Shown here piece by piece: positions 1 to 10,560 of a stretch of 27,466 nucleotides of DNA (positions are counted from its first letter, which is position 1; every line of letters starts with the position of its first letter). Position numbers and translations under genes: made by a program. This stretch comes from Chara braunii. Lineage: Eukaryota > Streptophyta > Charophyceae > Charales > Characeae. The notes beneath the pieces were generated by a model, which saw only the letters and a program-made list of their open reading frames with translations, searched no databases and was not told the DNA's origin. The stretch is from the NCBI GenBank assembly GCA_003427395.1, contig BFEA01000068.1:750817-778282 (forward strand), read 5' to 3'.

Positions 1-250
1 CACACATACATAGTCGTAGCAATGCATATTCTCACGTAGTATCCATAGATTCATTCGATTTTGTTCATCTCATAGATGTAAGTAGCGCGATCCAGCCGAG
101 GGGTTCACACGCACGCACGCACACACACGTGCAGTAGTTACTGTAGGGTATATTCCCATGATCTACCCGTCGATTTAGACGATTTTTGCTATCTCATCGA
201 CGGAAGTAGCGGGAGGGTAGTTGGAGGGTTGGAGACTTACCTACAGGTCT

Positions 251-330
251 CTCTCTTCGTCGTCGTCGCCGTTGTCGTCGTCGTAGTCATCGTCGTAGTC
301 GTTGTCGTAGTCACTGTCACTGTTAGGGAT
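251..330. repeat. imperfect TCG/GTC trinucleotide repeat
   Basis: The stretch is dominated by TCG, GTC and GTA triplets with scattered substitutions. It makes one plus-strand frame read as poly-valine, which is a repeat artefact and not a protein. The first 230 bases contain only a short CA/CG-rich run (about 108-130) and two loosely similar stretches near 66 and 189. Confidence 0.8.
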
Positions 331-365
331 CGCTGCATGTCGCTCCCTAATGTGATCTGTCACAC

Positions 366-557
366 CTTGCAACTATCGAAACCACCTTCGCCTATGGTAA
401 GCACCAGATGCATGGCCATGGCTATTTGCACCCCCTGCCACATGGCGCCATCTTGGATGGCCAAGTGCGCAGAGCCTCCTACCAAGTCACGACCCCTTCG
501 AACGGAATGCGCCGTGGTGAGTGCGGACACGAAGGCAACACCACAACAAACCCGCAA
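366..557 (-). other. possible exon fragment, unrecognised
   Basis: On the minus strand this frame is open for about 65 codons with mixed, protein-like composition, reading GAMWQGVQIAMAMHLVLTIG towards its end. It terminates just after AAG|GTGTGA, which could be a splice donor. A TCGTAG lies upstream on the minus strand at about 575-585 and could be an acceptor. The plus strand is also open here, so strand choice is uncertain. I do not recognise a family. It could be an exon of a gene running off the left edge or a chance open frame. Confidence 0.18.
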
Positions 558-619
558 CCACTCTCCCCGAAACCTACGAGATGAGGGACTCGGTATCGAA
601 AGCTGAGGGTAAGTGTCGA

Positions 620-1000
620 GAAAGTCTCCTCCTTATCTCCTCCCTTCCTCTCCTTCTCCTTCTTTTTCTTCTTCTTCTTCTTCTTCTACTTCTTCTTCTT
701 TTGTTTCTTTCTCTTCTTCCTCTTCTTCTTCTTTTTCTTCTCCTCTCTCCTTCACCCTCTTCCTCTGCTTCTTCTTCTTCTTCTTCTTCTTCTTCCCGTT
801 CTTCGTCCACTTTCCTCTTTCATACGACCACCTTCTTCCTCTCTGCGCACCTCTGCTCCTTCTTCTTCTTCTTCCACTGCTTCTCTCGCTATTCCTCCTA
901 CCACCTTCCCCACGCATTCCACCCTTCTCCGCACGACCATCTCCACTACACCCCACGTGACTCTTCCTTCCTTCTTTTCTCTGTAGCGCTCCTTCCGCTC
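620..1000. repeat. long CTT/TCC polypyrimidine tract
   Basis: About 380 bases are almost pure C/T on the plus strand, mostly TTC, CTT and TCC triplets. Both strands therefore show long open frames (poly Ser/Leu/Phe on plus, poly Glu/Arg/Lys on minus). These are composition artefacts. Such purine-pyrimidine mirror tracts can form triplex DNA, but nothing here shows that it does. Confidence 0.9.
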
Positions 1001-1189
1001 CTCTTTGTGCTCTCCGCCGGCATGCTGCTACGCACTCGTTGCGTTTGCTTGTCGAGCACTCAGCCTGAGCACGCGGGCCAGAGTCTCGGGATGCTGTGCC
1101 TGAAGTCTAGCATATTTCGTCGAAACGAATCTGCTCGGTTTTCCTACGCATATTCACTAAAGTGAATCTTGGGAGACTTGGAGTAGCTA

Positions 1190-1292
1190 CAAGATTAGAG
1201 AAAAGATAAAAAAATAAGAAATAAAGTAAAATAAAAAAAAACAAAAATAAAAAAAACGAATCCAACTAATAAAGAGAAATAAATAAATAAAT
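1190..1292. repeat. A-rich low-complexity tract
   Basis: The stretch consists of AAATAAA-type runs with few other bases. It follows unannotated sequence (1000-1190) in which I see no gene or motif. Confidence 0.75.
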
Positions 1293-1374
1293 TCAATAAC
1301 TAACTACCCATACCTGCCAAGTGTCGTGTCCTCGTTTTCAAACGAGGCCAACAATAACTACAAATTCTATCTAA

Positions 1375-1412
1375 CTCGGATCTCGAGGTCACGGGTTCGA
1401 GTCCCAGCCTAT
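1375..1412 (+). repeat. partial tRNA-like module (B box) of a probable SINE relic
   Basis: GAGGTCACGGG is followed by GGTTCGAGTCC at 1394-1404, an exact match to the Pol III B-box/T-arm consensus, with a plausible variable loop before it. No convincing A box or acceptor stem is found 35-60 bases upstream, so this is not a functional tRNA. The 500 bases that follow (1412-1930) contain no recognisable gene and may be SINE body or other repeat. Confidence 0.5.
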
Positions 1413-1930
1413 TGAAACCGGGAGAAACCAAACATAAGCTTCTTGTCAAAAGGAGCTAGCTCGGGTGTGTGAGTGACCCGCCTGGGTACTTAGTTTATCG
1501 GAGGCCCGAAGGGCCAGTACTTAGCTGCGGCCGCGACATTTGAGGGTCGCGGCGATGAAAACACTCAAGTGGCGGGTAGACCGGTACCACACCAAGTAGA
1601 GATAGATTTGCTGGCTCTGCTGGGTACTCGAGGCCGAGCAGAAGAAGACGAAAATTGACATTTTTAAACGCCCAGTACCGGTGGTTAGACAGGTACCCGT
1701 CCAAATCTCAGTGGGTGTCGTAGATTTACCCGACACAACACGAATCCAATCAACCCTTCGACCTTTTCGGTCAGAGGGTATTACTACTGATCCTAACCAT
1801 CACGGTGCGCGCCATAATAATGCGCACACATACTTTCAAAATTTTCTCACTAATTTGCCCCGGCCTTAATGGTCGAGGAAATTGTTTTAAGTGTCACGCC
1901 AAAGCGCGGACACCTTTTTCATTTTAGATC

Positions 1931-2037
1931 GGCCCTGTCATGGTAGCCGGCGTCGTCGCTGTGTCGAATACAAAAGTATGGCCAAATACCCTTGTAAGGG
2001 TATTTGGTCCGACAACGGCTACCCACGCAGCAGGGTC
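1931..2037. repeat. nested fold-back palindrome
   Basis: The core at 1982-2007 is a perfect 12-bp inverted repeat (CCAAATACCCTT / AAGGGTATTTGG) with a 2-base centre. Outside it, GGTAGCCG..GTCG near 1942-1956 pairs with CGAC..CGGCTACC near 2010-2025, and GG.CCTG pairs with CAGG..CC further out. The nested arms suggest a decayed fold-back or MITE-like element. No target-site duplication is clear. Confidence 0.6.
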
Positions 2038-2039
2038 CA

Positions 2040-4740
2040 TAGACTCTGCTAGCCCAACCCACCTCCGACAATTAAAGATAGGCCACACCCCTATTTGCTT
2101 TGTGATAAGCCAAGCTCTATGCCTCGCAGCTTCGCGTACCCTTCAATCTAAAACCCGATGTAAGCTAAAAACAGTGAAAAGTATAAAGCTTGACTAAATA
2201 CAGGAAATAGGAGCAGTTTTTGAACTTTTGCGGTAAATTGTGTGTATATTTTGAAATTGTTATGTCCTTGTTCAAATTACTCATGCACGGCCAATTAGCT
2301 ACAGTGAGAGAACTTCAAGAAACCGTTATGAATTTTGGTTGACGATATTTCGATATTTCTTGCATCAGCAGGTGCGCGCACGACCATTTTTTATTTTCTG
2401 CTCGCTATGCAAGCCTGCTTCCCGCCTTCAGCGCGCGCCAACCTCCCTTCTTGTTGTCCCTCATCTCCACGTAACCCTTTGTCTTCCCCTTACCTCTTTC
2501 CTTTTGGCGTGGTTGATTGGTCGTTAGTTGGGTTTGTCGGATCAAGCTACAAGGCCGACGTTGTGCGCGGGACATCAACGATCAACCTACATGTGTGAAT
2601 ATTTCGATCAACTTGCCTTCTTCGATCCTTTGGAACCTTATTCTTTCTCTCCTCCTTATCTACGCCCCTCGCCGGGCCACCTGCATTACATGTCTATGCC
2701 TCGCCACCTTCCATGCGATACATTTGCGCAGCCCCTTCCTCCCCACCTCTTTGTTCTCGGTTGCACTGTTGTGCGAGCTATGCGTGGAGACCACGACGCC
2801 GAACAGGCTCAACGGGCCCAAGGAACGGGTGGAGTGATGGCGTGGGGTGGAAATATCGATAGACTTGGGGTAAGGTAGTCATAGGGACTGAGTGGTGGTG
2901 GAGACAAGAACGTAGCCAGTGGCAGGGCCATGTGGCTATTGTTAGCTTACGTTCGGTTGGGTTGGTGGTTGTGCACGTCGAGTGCCAACATTGATGTAAT
3001 TCTTAATAGCGAGGGACTCGCTTCCATTCCATTACTTCTTTGTCCATTTGCCGTATGCTCCAGAAACTAAGTGTGAAACTCAGTTATGTGCACGATGTTG
3101 GATGTGAGTGTCAGTGGATGCTAAATGGTTCACAGTCTAAAATTCTATGGATGCAAATGAGGAAAGACTGTGTAGTAGTCTTTGTTATAGTTGCGCACAT
3201 GGGTGTGGTTCCTTGGCCATTGGGTGAATTTGCATCTTCGACATCTGCTTGCAGGCATGAGTGTGCTGATGCTCTTTGATTCCCGACTACCTGCCGATGC
3301 CCGAGCCTCGTGCTCGTGCAAGATCGTCGCCAACCGTTTTTTTCTCCCCTCCCTCGCGCAACTGCCAAGTGTCAAATTTCTCCGTTCACTTGGGCGGGCC
3401 GAGCGACCAAAGACATCGGGCGTGACGACTTAGGCGATCCGCCTGATATCTTCGCCTCTGAGCCATTGTCGTCTTAACAAGGTGACCATTTTGGTTGACG
3501 ACATTGGGGGAGACTGCTTGCCTTTAATTGTTGGGAGTGGGTGGTGGAGGGAGAGTCGAGACTTGTATGGAGTCGAGGTTTGCTACTCTGCACGTGAGTG
3601 TGGGTAACTGCCCGTGCAGAAACCTCACATCGATTCGCCATAGCGACCTTCCTCCTTTTCCCATCGCAGACGAGGACAGTTTGTACTGCGTTGCGGGTGT
3701 GCGGAGGGGCCGGGAAGGCGCTATTGTATACCAAACGGGTTCACTTTAAATTTATAATTTCTCTAAGGCGATGTATATAAGGGGAACAAGGTTTGTTTTG
3801 ATTGATCAATTTTCTTCCCCCGTGCTAATTTTGCCTGATATGGACTTAATGGTGCTCCCCTGGTCTGCGGCCCATGCCAGGTGGAAGCCTCAGTTCAATT
3901 GTCGCTGGTGTCGTATAGAGAACTCATGTTCTTGGCGGAGAATGGTGCAGGGCTATGATGGGTCCGTCCGGTTCCTAGATCTCTCCTGTAGCACGGGAGC
4001 TCTTCCGGCGAACTTCCGGACCTGGGTACCCTCGCCTCCTCCTTCGTTGGATAACAAGACTTCTAACCGATCGGATGCCTAGGGTGTCCCTTGTCTCCTT
4101 GCCCCCCCCTTTCCCCCACGAAAAGAGTGGTGTGAACCTAACATGAAAAAAAGAGTAGATTCATCGGTTTATTTTTCTTTTTGTACAGTCTTTTGCGCTT
4201 ATCTCTGGTGATGAATTAGTTGTGCTCTTGTCCCTAAGCCGACGTTCCTAAGCAACCCTTAGCACTGTGTCGAGGGCCCCCAGTTTCTTCCTCACAGTTC
4301 AACCCCCGCCCAAAATCCTCAGCCACGCCCTAATTACTATGATTGGTGTTCCACAGATATAGGACGTTGCACGGGGTGTGAAATTATATACGACAACTCT
4401 CCCTCCCCACAACGGCTCTCAACACTCTCCATGGTGATGCCTATGTAAGCAGGGTCCGTATAACCTGCAAATTCACCTATGGCAATTTAAGATAGTCCAC
4501 ACACTCCAGGAATTCTGGGTAGGCTACACCCCTATCTCCACTCCCTGCCAACAATGACTGTCAATGCCCGCCATGATGATGCTTGTCTAAGGCGATCGCC
4601 CCCTCCCCTGCCACCCCTCTAGACGATGCTCGCCTCAAAGGATAGCACACCTCCCTGTAGCAATCCCTCTAAATACCGCGTGTACATGAACGTGTATAAT
4701 AACTGTGGTAGGCTAGGGGACATTTACCGCTTGGGGTGTC
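2040..4740. other. no recognised gene; diffuse repeat-like sequence
   Basis: Several frames of 60-116 codons exist, but none has domain motifs, consistent composition or intron-like structure that I can defend. About 70 bases at 2029-2100 (GCAGGGTCC..ATTAAAGATAG..CCACACCCCTAT) resemble 4449-4540, so an old dispersed repeat is present twice. The phrase TTTTGGTTGACGA occurs at about 2334 and 3490. No RNA gene was found. Confidence 0.5.
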
Positions 4741-4852
4741 AATCTAACACCAACCTGAGCATGTGCAGGAGAGGCTAAGGGGAAGGGTGGACCAAAACCC
4801 TCAACCTCTCCCTTGCAATATCTGTGCTTTAACCAACTGCGCTACCCAGTCT
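4740..4852 (-). mobile_element. tRNA-derived SINE head, minus strand
   Basis: Read on the minus strand, TAGCGCAGTTGG (4844 to 4833) is an excellent Pol III A box inside a tRNA-like D arm. GGTTTTGGTCC (4799 to 4789) is a degenerate B box at tRNA-like spacing. The body would continue leftwards. The T loop no longer matches TTCRA, so a functional tRNA is unlikely. A degenerate tRNA pseudogene is the alternative. Confidence 0.55.
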
Positions 4853-4962
4853 CGTAGCGCCTTGGGCACTACATCCGGTTTCAGATGACATTAAATTGTT
4901 CTTCAAAGAAATAAACGGTCCACTGACTGACGTGTGAGTGTATTGGAGTGTGGAGTGGAATC

Positions 4963-5205
4963 CAACGACCTATCTCAGTTAGTAAGGCACGCAAGCGGCA
5001 TTCAAGAGGTCTTGGGTTCAATCCCGATTGGCCTCATGTACCTTCCTGAGCAAAATTGTTGCCTACCACCTGAATATATGACGTTGCCCCCCCCGAGTGG
5101 CATCGAGCAAAGACTGCTGATGTTCATAGGGGAAGGGAACCGGAGGGGAGGCACAATGACTGGCCCGTCGAAAAAGCTCGGTCCTGATGCTACCGACTGA
5201 CTGCT
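4963..5205 (+). mobile_element. tRNA-derived SINE, plus strand
   Basis: TATCTCAGTTAGTAAGGC (A-box/D-arm-like, from 4971) is followed by GGTTCAATCCC (B box, 5025-5035) at tRNA spacing. A tRNA-unrelated body follows and ends near a short CTGAC-rich tail (5195-5210). The 5' end faces away from the minus-strand SINE head about 110 bases to the left, giving a head-to-head pair. I cannot assign a tRNA species, and the acceptor stem is not convincing. Confidence 0.55.
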
Positions 5206-5434
5206 GACTGGTATTGCACACCTTCTGTAGAAGGTATCTCACCAGGTCCTGCTAGTGGGCGCGACTCCCGGAGTTCCCTCGTTTGAGGCTTACACATGAA
5301 TGTGGCTGCCACGGGGCTCTCCATAATACTATAATGATAATATAAAAGGCCAGATTTGATAGGTACTTGAAGTGGTTGAGCACAAACGAGCGAATGCAGG
5401 CTAGATAGTTATTTTTTTTTGTTTTCCGTCGTTG

Positions 5435-5735
5435 GTTTTCCGTCTCGGTTTTGTGTTCAAAATGATGAGTCCTATCGTAGCCTCTTTCCCGAACTGTTAC
5501 ATAGTGTACCCTCAATATGCATGTATTTGAACACGTCTCAATTTTGGGTTCGGAATGGTGAGTCCTACCGTAGCCTCTTCCCCCAACATAGCGCACCCTC
5601 AACATGCATGTATTTGACCAGACTCATCGCTTGTATACATTCACGTTGCATTGGGGGAAGAGGGTACCCTCTTTCCCGAAATAAGGCGCACGAGTCATTA
5701 TTCTGCAAATTTAGACGCACGAGTCATTATCTCTG
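5435..5735. repeat. 93-bp tandem duplication plus short direct repeat
   Basis: AGTCCTAYCGTAGCCTCTT at 5468 recurs at 5561 with matching flanks, giving about two diverged copies of a 93-bp unit. Just beyond, CGCACGAGTCATTAT occurs twice between 5685 and 5732. Open frames over this block repeat themselves and are not credible genes. Confidence 0.7.
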
Positions 5736-5739
5736 CATC

Positions 5740-6600
5740 TTGACTTCGAGTTACCTTAGGTACAACTATAAAAACCGTACGTCATATTCGAGGAAAGATG
5801 GTTGTTGCCAATGATAAGTGGGACGGTCAATCAACGGTCAAACCTTGTTCAAGCTTGACCCTCCTTGAAACGCTTCTTTTTCTTTTTTTTGTGAAAGAGA
5901 GAATTTGCACCTTTCATTCCAAAAAAAGTTGATAGTGTTTTTCGAATGAAAGCTATGGTTGCACGGGTCCCCTGTATAGCCCTATGAGTAGTGGAAGGTA
6001 GGTAGTGAAAAAAAAAAATGCTTTAGTCTTATTTTTATTGTTTCAAACAAATTGGTTGGACCCTAACCCAATGGTCTCAGACACTTTAAGAGAACCTCTG
6101 CATTCGGATCCTCTTCAATTACCGGAACCACGACTGGGATAAATTGGATTTATTTTCAATCCATCCACAACCATCGACCACATTCATCCACAAACGTCCT
6201 TTGAAACATCCACATCGGATTTCAATTGTCCTGAACATCCACGATCATCACTTCATCAACGATTCTGGTTTATCGAGATGTGACACTTACCCAAGTTGGG
6301 GGACTGCGTGGCCACTTCTCACGGTCTTGCTGCCTTGGCCTGTCACTATATAAGTCACAGGAGCCTGACCGTTAAACGCAGTCTACAAAGCCTCTAGTGC
6401 CGTGCTTTCCAGCGCACGTCTGCCCGCCTCGCTCATCGCACGCACGAACCTGCACGCACACTACCATTCATGAGGCCAAGTCATTTTCCTCACCTTTTTT
6501 TGGCAAACCTGCCACTGTCATCACACACATGAACCTTCGCGCATATCGCGAGTCAGGTCACATTGAAGCCGAGTCATTCTCGTCGTCTGTTTTTGGCAAA
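5740..6600. other. no recognised gene; left flank of the large retroelement
   Basis: The sequence is AT-moderate with short homopolymers. A roughly 40-base direct repeat lies just before the retroelement end: GAGGCCAAGTCATT..TTTTTTTGGCAAA at about 6471 and GAAGCCGAGTCATT..GTTTTTGGCAAA at about 6565. No domain, RNA gene or promoter could be supported. Confidence 0.5.
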
Positions 6601-6603
6601 GCG

Positions 6604-6715
6604 GTACACAATTTTCTTCCAGATAAAATTGGAAATTGATAAGTCGTAGATGATGCCAGATCGCACCGAAGTGAGTCAGGAAGGTGGGCCGTATACCCGC
6701 ACACCGTGAGAAAAT
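6604..6715 (-). repeat. terminal repeat B2 of the DIRS-like element
   Basis: GTACACAATTTTCTTCCAGA and the following GATGATGCCAGATCGCACCG match 7218-7290 with few differences. The continuation GAAGTGAGTCAGGAAGGTGG..CCCGCACA matches 7590-7650. Together these make 6604-6715 the outer copy of the B repeat at the recombinase end. Similarity fades below about 6600, which I take as the element terminus. Confidence 0.65.
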
Positions 6716-6734
6716 TGAGGGCGGGCAGGACCAG

Positions 6735-7195
6735 TTCACGAAATCAAGCCGAGGGAAAAAGGACTCGACCTTTGCAGGACTCGACCCTTGTGTGGCGTGC
6801 TCGCAGGTTTGTGTTTGCAATGAATGCCGCGAGCAGTCGGGATCTGGGGGGGTCAACTTGGGAGGGCTTACAAGCTATTCAAGTTGTGGCTGGTCAAGTG
6901 TCTGTGACTTATACTATCAAAGTACAGGGAAGTGAGACTGGTCGGGCCAGTGAGGTCGTGCTTCAACCTAGGTGAGTGTCACATCGAGTCAAAATAACCA
7001 TTGATGCTGAGAGGATGCCTGTTCTACGTAGATTTATAAGATTATAATGCTTGTAGACCTTAGATGTAGTAGGTCTATGGTTGTGATGGGAAGTCCGAAG
7101 TGCCAAGATCCCAAAACCAGTTCCGAACTGCAAACTTGTTGGCTTGGTTGATGCGGACCGAGGATAGCCACTGCGTTGAACCAGTGCCGTCCAAT
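6735..7195 (-). repeat. internal repeat A2 of the DIRS-like element
   Basis: About 460 bases match 17828-18295 in direct orientation, with substitutions and a few small indels. Landmarks shared by both copies include TGAGTGTCACATCGAGTCA, CTTAGATGTAGTAGGTCTG/A and GGATAGCCACTGCGTTGAAC. Similarity stops at GTCC (about 7195), the same point where the outer copy stops, as expected if this is the element's left terminus copied into the internal repeat. Frames across A are open but not conserved, so coding is doubtful. Confidence 0.75.
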
Positions 7196-7217
7196 GCGTA
7201 GTTGTTGACATAATGCT

Positions 7218-7927
7218 AGTACACAGTTCTCTTCTAGATAAAATGGAAAGTTGATAGGTCCTAGATGATGCCAGATCGCACAGAAGAGAGTCATTGTCTT
7301 GCAGAGAATTGTGGAACGAACGAATGAGCGATGGAGGTTGGAGGTAGAAACGTTCTACTCCCGGCGGGATTGAAGGTGGATACGAGGCCGGTCGTGAGTG
7401 GAGTAGCATATTGGTTGGGGAATATGGAGCCGGTCGGCGATGGAGAGGTGGAATGAAGAAGTTCCTCCTTACTTTGAATGAATGTCATTAGTTGGAACGA
7501 CATAATGTTGGAAGAGACTGCATGACGTGCATCGACTTGGATGTGTTGTCATTTGTCTACTGTTTGTGACTTGTTGATGCTGCCCGATCGCATAGAAGTG
7601 AGTCAGGAAGGTGGACCGAAGACCCGCACATCTTGTAAAACCGCCCAACTCCCTCCGTTGTCCCGCAAGTGACTTCATCGTCTTGCAGGGAATTGTGGAA
7701 CGGACAAATAAGCAATGAAGGTTGGATGCAAAAACATTCTACTCCAGAGATTGAAGGTGGATACGAGGCCGGTTTTGAGTGGAGAATCACATAGGTTGAG
7801 GAATATGGAGCCAGTCGTCGATGGAGAGGTGGAATGAAGAAGCTCCTATTTGCTTTGAATGAATGATTGGAACGACATAATGTTGGAAGAGACTGCATGA
7901 CCTGCATCGACTTGGACATGTTATCAT
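7218..7927 (-). repeat. tandem B-type repeats next to the recombinase
   Basis: Two diverged units lie in tandem, about 7264-7570 and 7575-7927. They share GATCGCA.AGAAG.GAGTC, TCTTGCAG.GAATTGTGGAAC, TTGAAGGTGGATACGAGGCC and GGAAGAGACTGCATGAC (7510 and 7885). The first unit lacks about 70 bases (equivalent to 7610-7680) present in the second and in B2. Part of the first unit (7218-7290) sits immediately before A2, forming the B1-A2 junction expected of a split direct repeat. Confidence 0.65.
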
Positions 7928-8194
7928 TTCTCAGTCGCCAGTCTGAGTCATAAATTTGATGAAGTGGAGGGTCAGTGCCGAACTTCCGATGCTGAAGATC
8001 TCCCGCACGTGTCTCCGTGAATCGTAGATGAAGTTGTCAATTACTTGAGTGCATGTTTCTGACTGCTTGGAAGAACTGGTAATAAGGACCCTATTCAAAG
8101 TAGCAGGGTACGAGCATTCCGAAAAACTTACTGAGAGTATTTGTTGCAAAAAGGTATGGTGAAGGAGTCGGCACGTCCTTTGAGATGACTGAAG

Positions 8195-8908
8195 TTGAGA
8201 AGAGATTTGGAGTATATTCGAGAAATGATGAAGGTATTGAAAGGATATCTGGAAGCACAAACTTATCGTGATGGTGGAGCGTTCTTATATTTGTGGGAGA
8301 GTTGGCGGCGATGTGGTGAAGGATTGAGATTGCAGTATAAGGATATCGATTTTGAGGAAAGGGTTGTACGACCGGGGTATACCAAAACTGGTCGACACAG
8401 TGAAAGGTTTTTGATAAGGTTGGAAAATTTGCATGGTGAGAAGGAGACCTTCTTGGGTTGGCTTCCAAAATTGGTGCATAGTTATGGTTAGTTGAGGCAA
8501 GATATAAGAAAATGATATGTATTTCGATCGATGTCAGGTGAAGGCCTGGTGAGTGGTGGTGGTTTTAATACGCGCATAGAGAAGTTGTTTGAAAAGACGA
8601 TTGTTTATGAAAGAGAGAGTGATAATAGTTTCGAAATAGGTAGGGGTAAACCAGGAATGGAGGAGGGATGAAGTTTAGAGGAGATAATGAGATAGAGAAC
8701 ATGGAGCAGTGTAGGAACGTTTATGAGGTATGGTTATAGAATTCGTCGAGGATGGAAAATAAGGAACGAGGAGAAAAATTTAGAACGAAAAGAAGATTGT
8801 TGTGAAGCTGAGGATTGCGGGGTTGGGAACATTGAAGTGGACCCTAGGGCTGTGGAGGTGGGGGAATCAGGATTTTGGGATCGTGAAGTGGTGGATAATG
8901 CTAAGTGA
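8195..8908 (+). pseudogene. tyrosine recombinase (DIRS/kangaroo type), decayed
   Basis: One plus-strand frame carries the signatures of a retrotransposon tyrosine recombinase, which would join the circular DNA copy to its target. WESWRRCGEGLRLQYKDID (about 8300-8360) is the box I region with the catalytic Arg. TKTGRHSE (about 8385) fits the beta-hairpin Lys. A GRGKPGMEEG stretch (about 8640-8668) sits where box II is expected. TWSSVGTFMRYG (about 8699-8734) ends in the candidate nucleophile Tyr, codon 8729-8731. The frame is held across four stops (8489 TAG, 8513 TGA, 8669 TGA, 8693 TAG), which is strong evidence of a former gene. It is oriented against the RT gene and converges with it at about 8730-8900. 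The N-terminus before 8195 is not recovered. Confidence 0.72.
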
Positions 8909-10560
8909 GAGTATGCGAGGGTACTAGGAGGTGCGTAGTAAAGAGGGTAGTATGCTGGACTAGCGAGTGCTTTGGAGATAGCGTTTTGTAGTAGTGTTGC
9001 GAGTGGGAAAATCCAGCGGTAAGGATGAGATGGCAATAGGTTCCAATCTAGTGAGAGGGCGTCTATCAGAGATGCTTTGGTGGACTGATTTCTAAAAACA
9101 AAGGTTGGACAAATGTGGTGGTGGTCAGATGTAAAAAAATCAATGGCGGGGTTGCCGATTTTGGAAAAAAATTCAACCTTTATATGACCAACCAACCCTC
9201 AATCGGTGTTGTCCTCTGTTTTGGAGATGGAGTCTGCAATTGAGTTGATAATTCAGGGTATCCAGACAAGACTAAGAAGGACATAAAAAGTTACTAAAAT
9301 AGAAGCGATATCTTGTAACCATGGGTTCAAGGATTCATCAATGAATTTTATGCGGAGAAGTAATGTTGTAGCTGCCTGACTATCTAAGTGAAGTCTGATG
9401 GAAGCTGAGGAGAGAAGTCGAGGGTGAACTGTGGCGAGGAATCGAAAGACCTTAAGTATGGCAAAGAGTTCTCTATAAGTGGAGGAGGTGTTGAGTGGTG
9501 ACTTAGGTAGGCATTGGTTGAGTGTGATAGGATCCTTGTGAAGAGGGTGGATAACTGCTGCAATTTGGTCGTTCGAAGCGTCCGTAAAGATGGAGAGCGA
9601 TGCAGGGCGGACAATCCAGAGTCTGCCTGAACGATGGTGTAAGTGAAGGATCCACCGCATGAGGTCGTGGATAGGTTCTCTAAGATGTGAACAAGAGAGT
9701 CCCAATTAGAACGTGAGATGACTTTGTAGACCGATGAAAGGTACAAGTGAATGGGCATGAAGACTTTTGAAAGGTAGACAAGCTTACCCGCAAGCTTTGC
9801 AATTGATCTGCTGGAAGGATTTGAATAGGATTGAATAATATTGAGGATCTTTTGAATCTTATCGTTAGGAACCCTTATTCGTTTGATTGAGAGTCTATGA
9901 TGAAACCAAGGAAAGGATTGAACAATGATAAAAAAAAGAGCATTAATTTTGTGAAAACTGAGGAATAAGTGAAGGTTGTGGAGTAAAGCGACATAGTTGA
10001 ATGATTACCACAAGAGTAGAGGAAGGTTCTTGTTGACGAGTGCAAAATCATCGATGTAAGAGGTGACAAAAACATTATGGAGGCGGAGTTATAGTTTCCT
10101 ACATAAGAGTTGTAAAGATCCAGCAGGCAGAAGAGATGCCAAAACATAGGGTTTTGAACTGATAATTGAGTCCGTTTTAATTGATGGCGAGATACGGGTG
10201 TGATTTGGGGTGAACTTGGATACTAGGATATGATAATAAACGTTTTTGATGTTAAACCAGGAAAAAAAATCTTGAGTTGGTGAGCAATAGAGGTGGATTA
10301 TGACATCGTTAATAAATTCGTAATGGAAAGGTAGGAAAGTGACAAAGAGATTGACAAAACGGACATTCAAAGTAAAATGGATTTTAGAAGAGTTTTCTGT
10401 TACAAACACAAGGTTGATTACAATGGGGTGTGAGGAAGGTTCTATGACTCCAGTGGAGAGAAGTTGAAAGACTATTGAGGAGATGAATTTGATATGGTGA
10501 TTTTTTTTTTGTGGTTAGGTATTGTGAGTGGTGGAGAAAAATTCAGTTTGAGGACATGCT
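8734..10560 (-). pseudogene. reverse transcriptase-RNase H and C-terminal domain of DIRS-like element, decayed
   Basis: Read on the minus strand, the N-terminal RT block reads LLSTGVIEPSSHPIV (about 10490-10440). Motif A is DFFSWFNIKNVYYHI with Asn at 10253-10251 where the catalytic Asp is expected. Motif C YIDD is intact at 10058-10047. After a thumb-like stretch comes RNase H: IFTDASND (Asp codon 9582-9580), STYRELFAIL and LHLDSQAA. The 9195-8734 segment (PAIDFFTSDHHH..ALSLDWN..WIFPLATLL) matches the region after RNase H in DIRS pol, often called methyltransferase-like. Stops and at least two frameshifts divide the gene (for example a stop at 10091 and a frame change near 9700), so it is inactive. 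The element's recombinase lies on the other strand. Confidence 0.8.

Noticed and set aside
521-1165. Long Ser/Leu/Phe-rich plus-strand and Glu/Arg-rich minus-strand open frames
   Set aside because: They are direct translations of the CTT/TCC polypyrimidine tract and exist on both strands at once. There is no domain or start context.
2335-2878. Overlapping plus-strand frames of 87-116 codons
   Set aside because: The frames overlap one another, have no domain or composition signal, and no splice pattern I could defend.
4963-5040. Functional tRNA genes at 4790-4850 and 4970-5040
   Set aside because: Acceptor stems do not pair, the anticodon arms are poor, and one B box is degenerate. SINE heads or tRNA pseudogenes fit better.
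6684-6975. A conserved small protein encoded by repeat A (read MNAASS in both copies)
   Set aside because: The two copies shift frame against each other and differences are not mainly at third positions, so shared DNA ancestry explains the resemblance.
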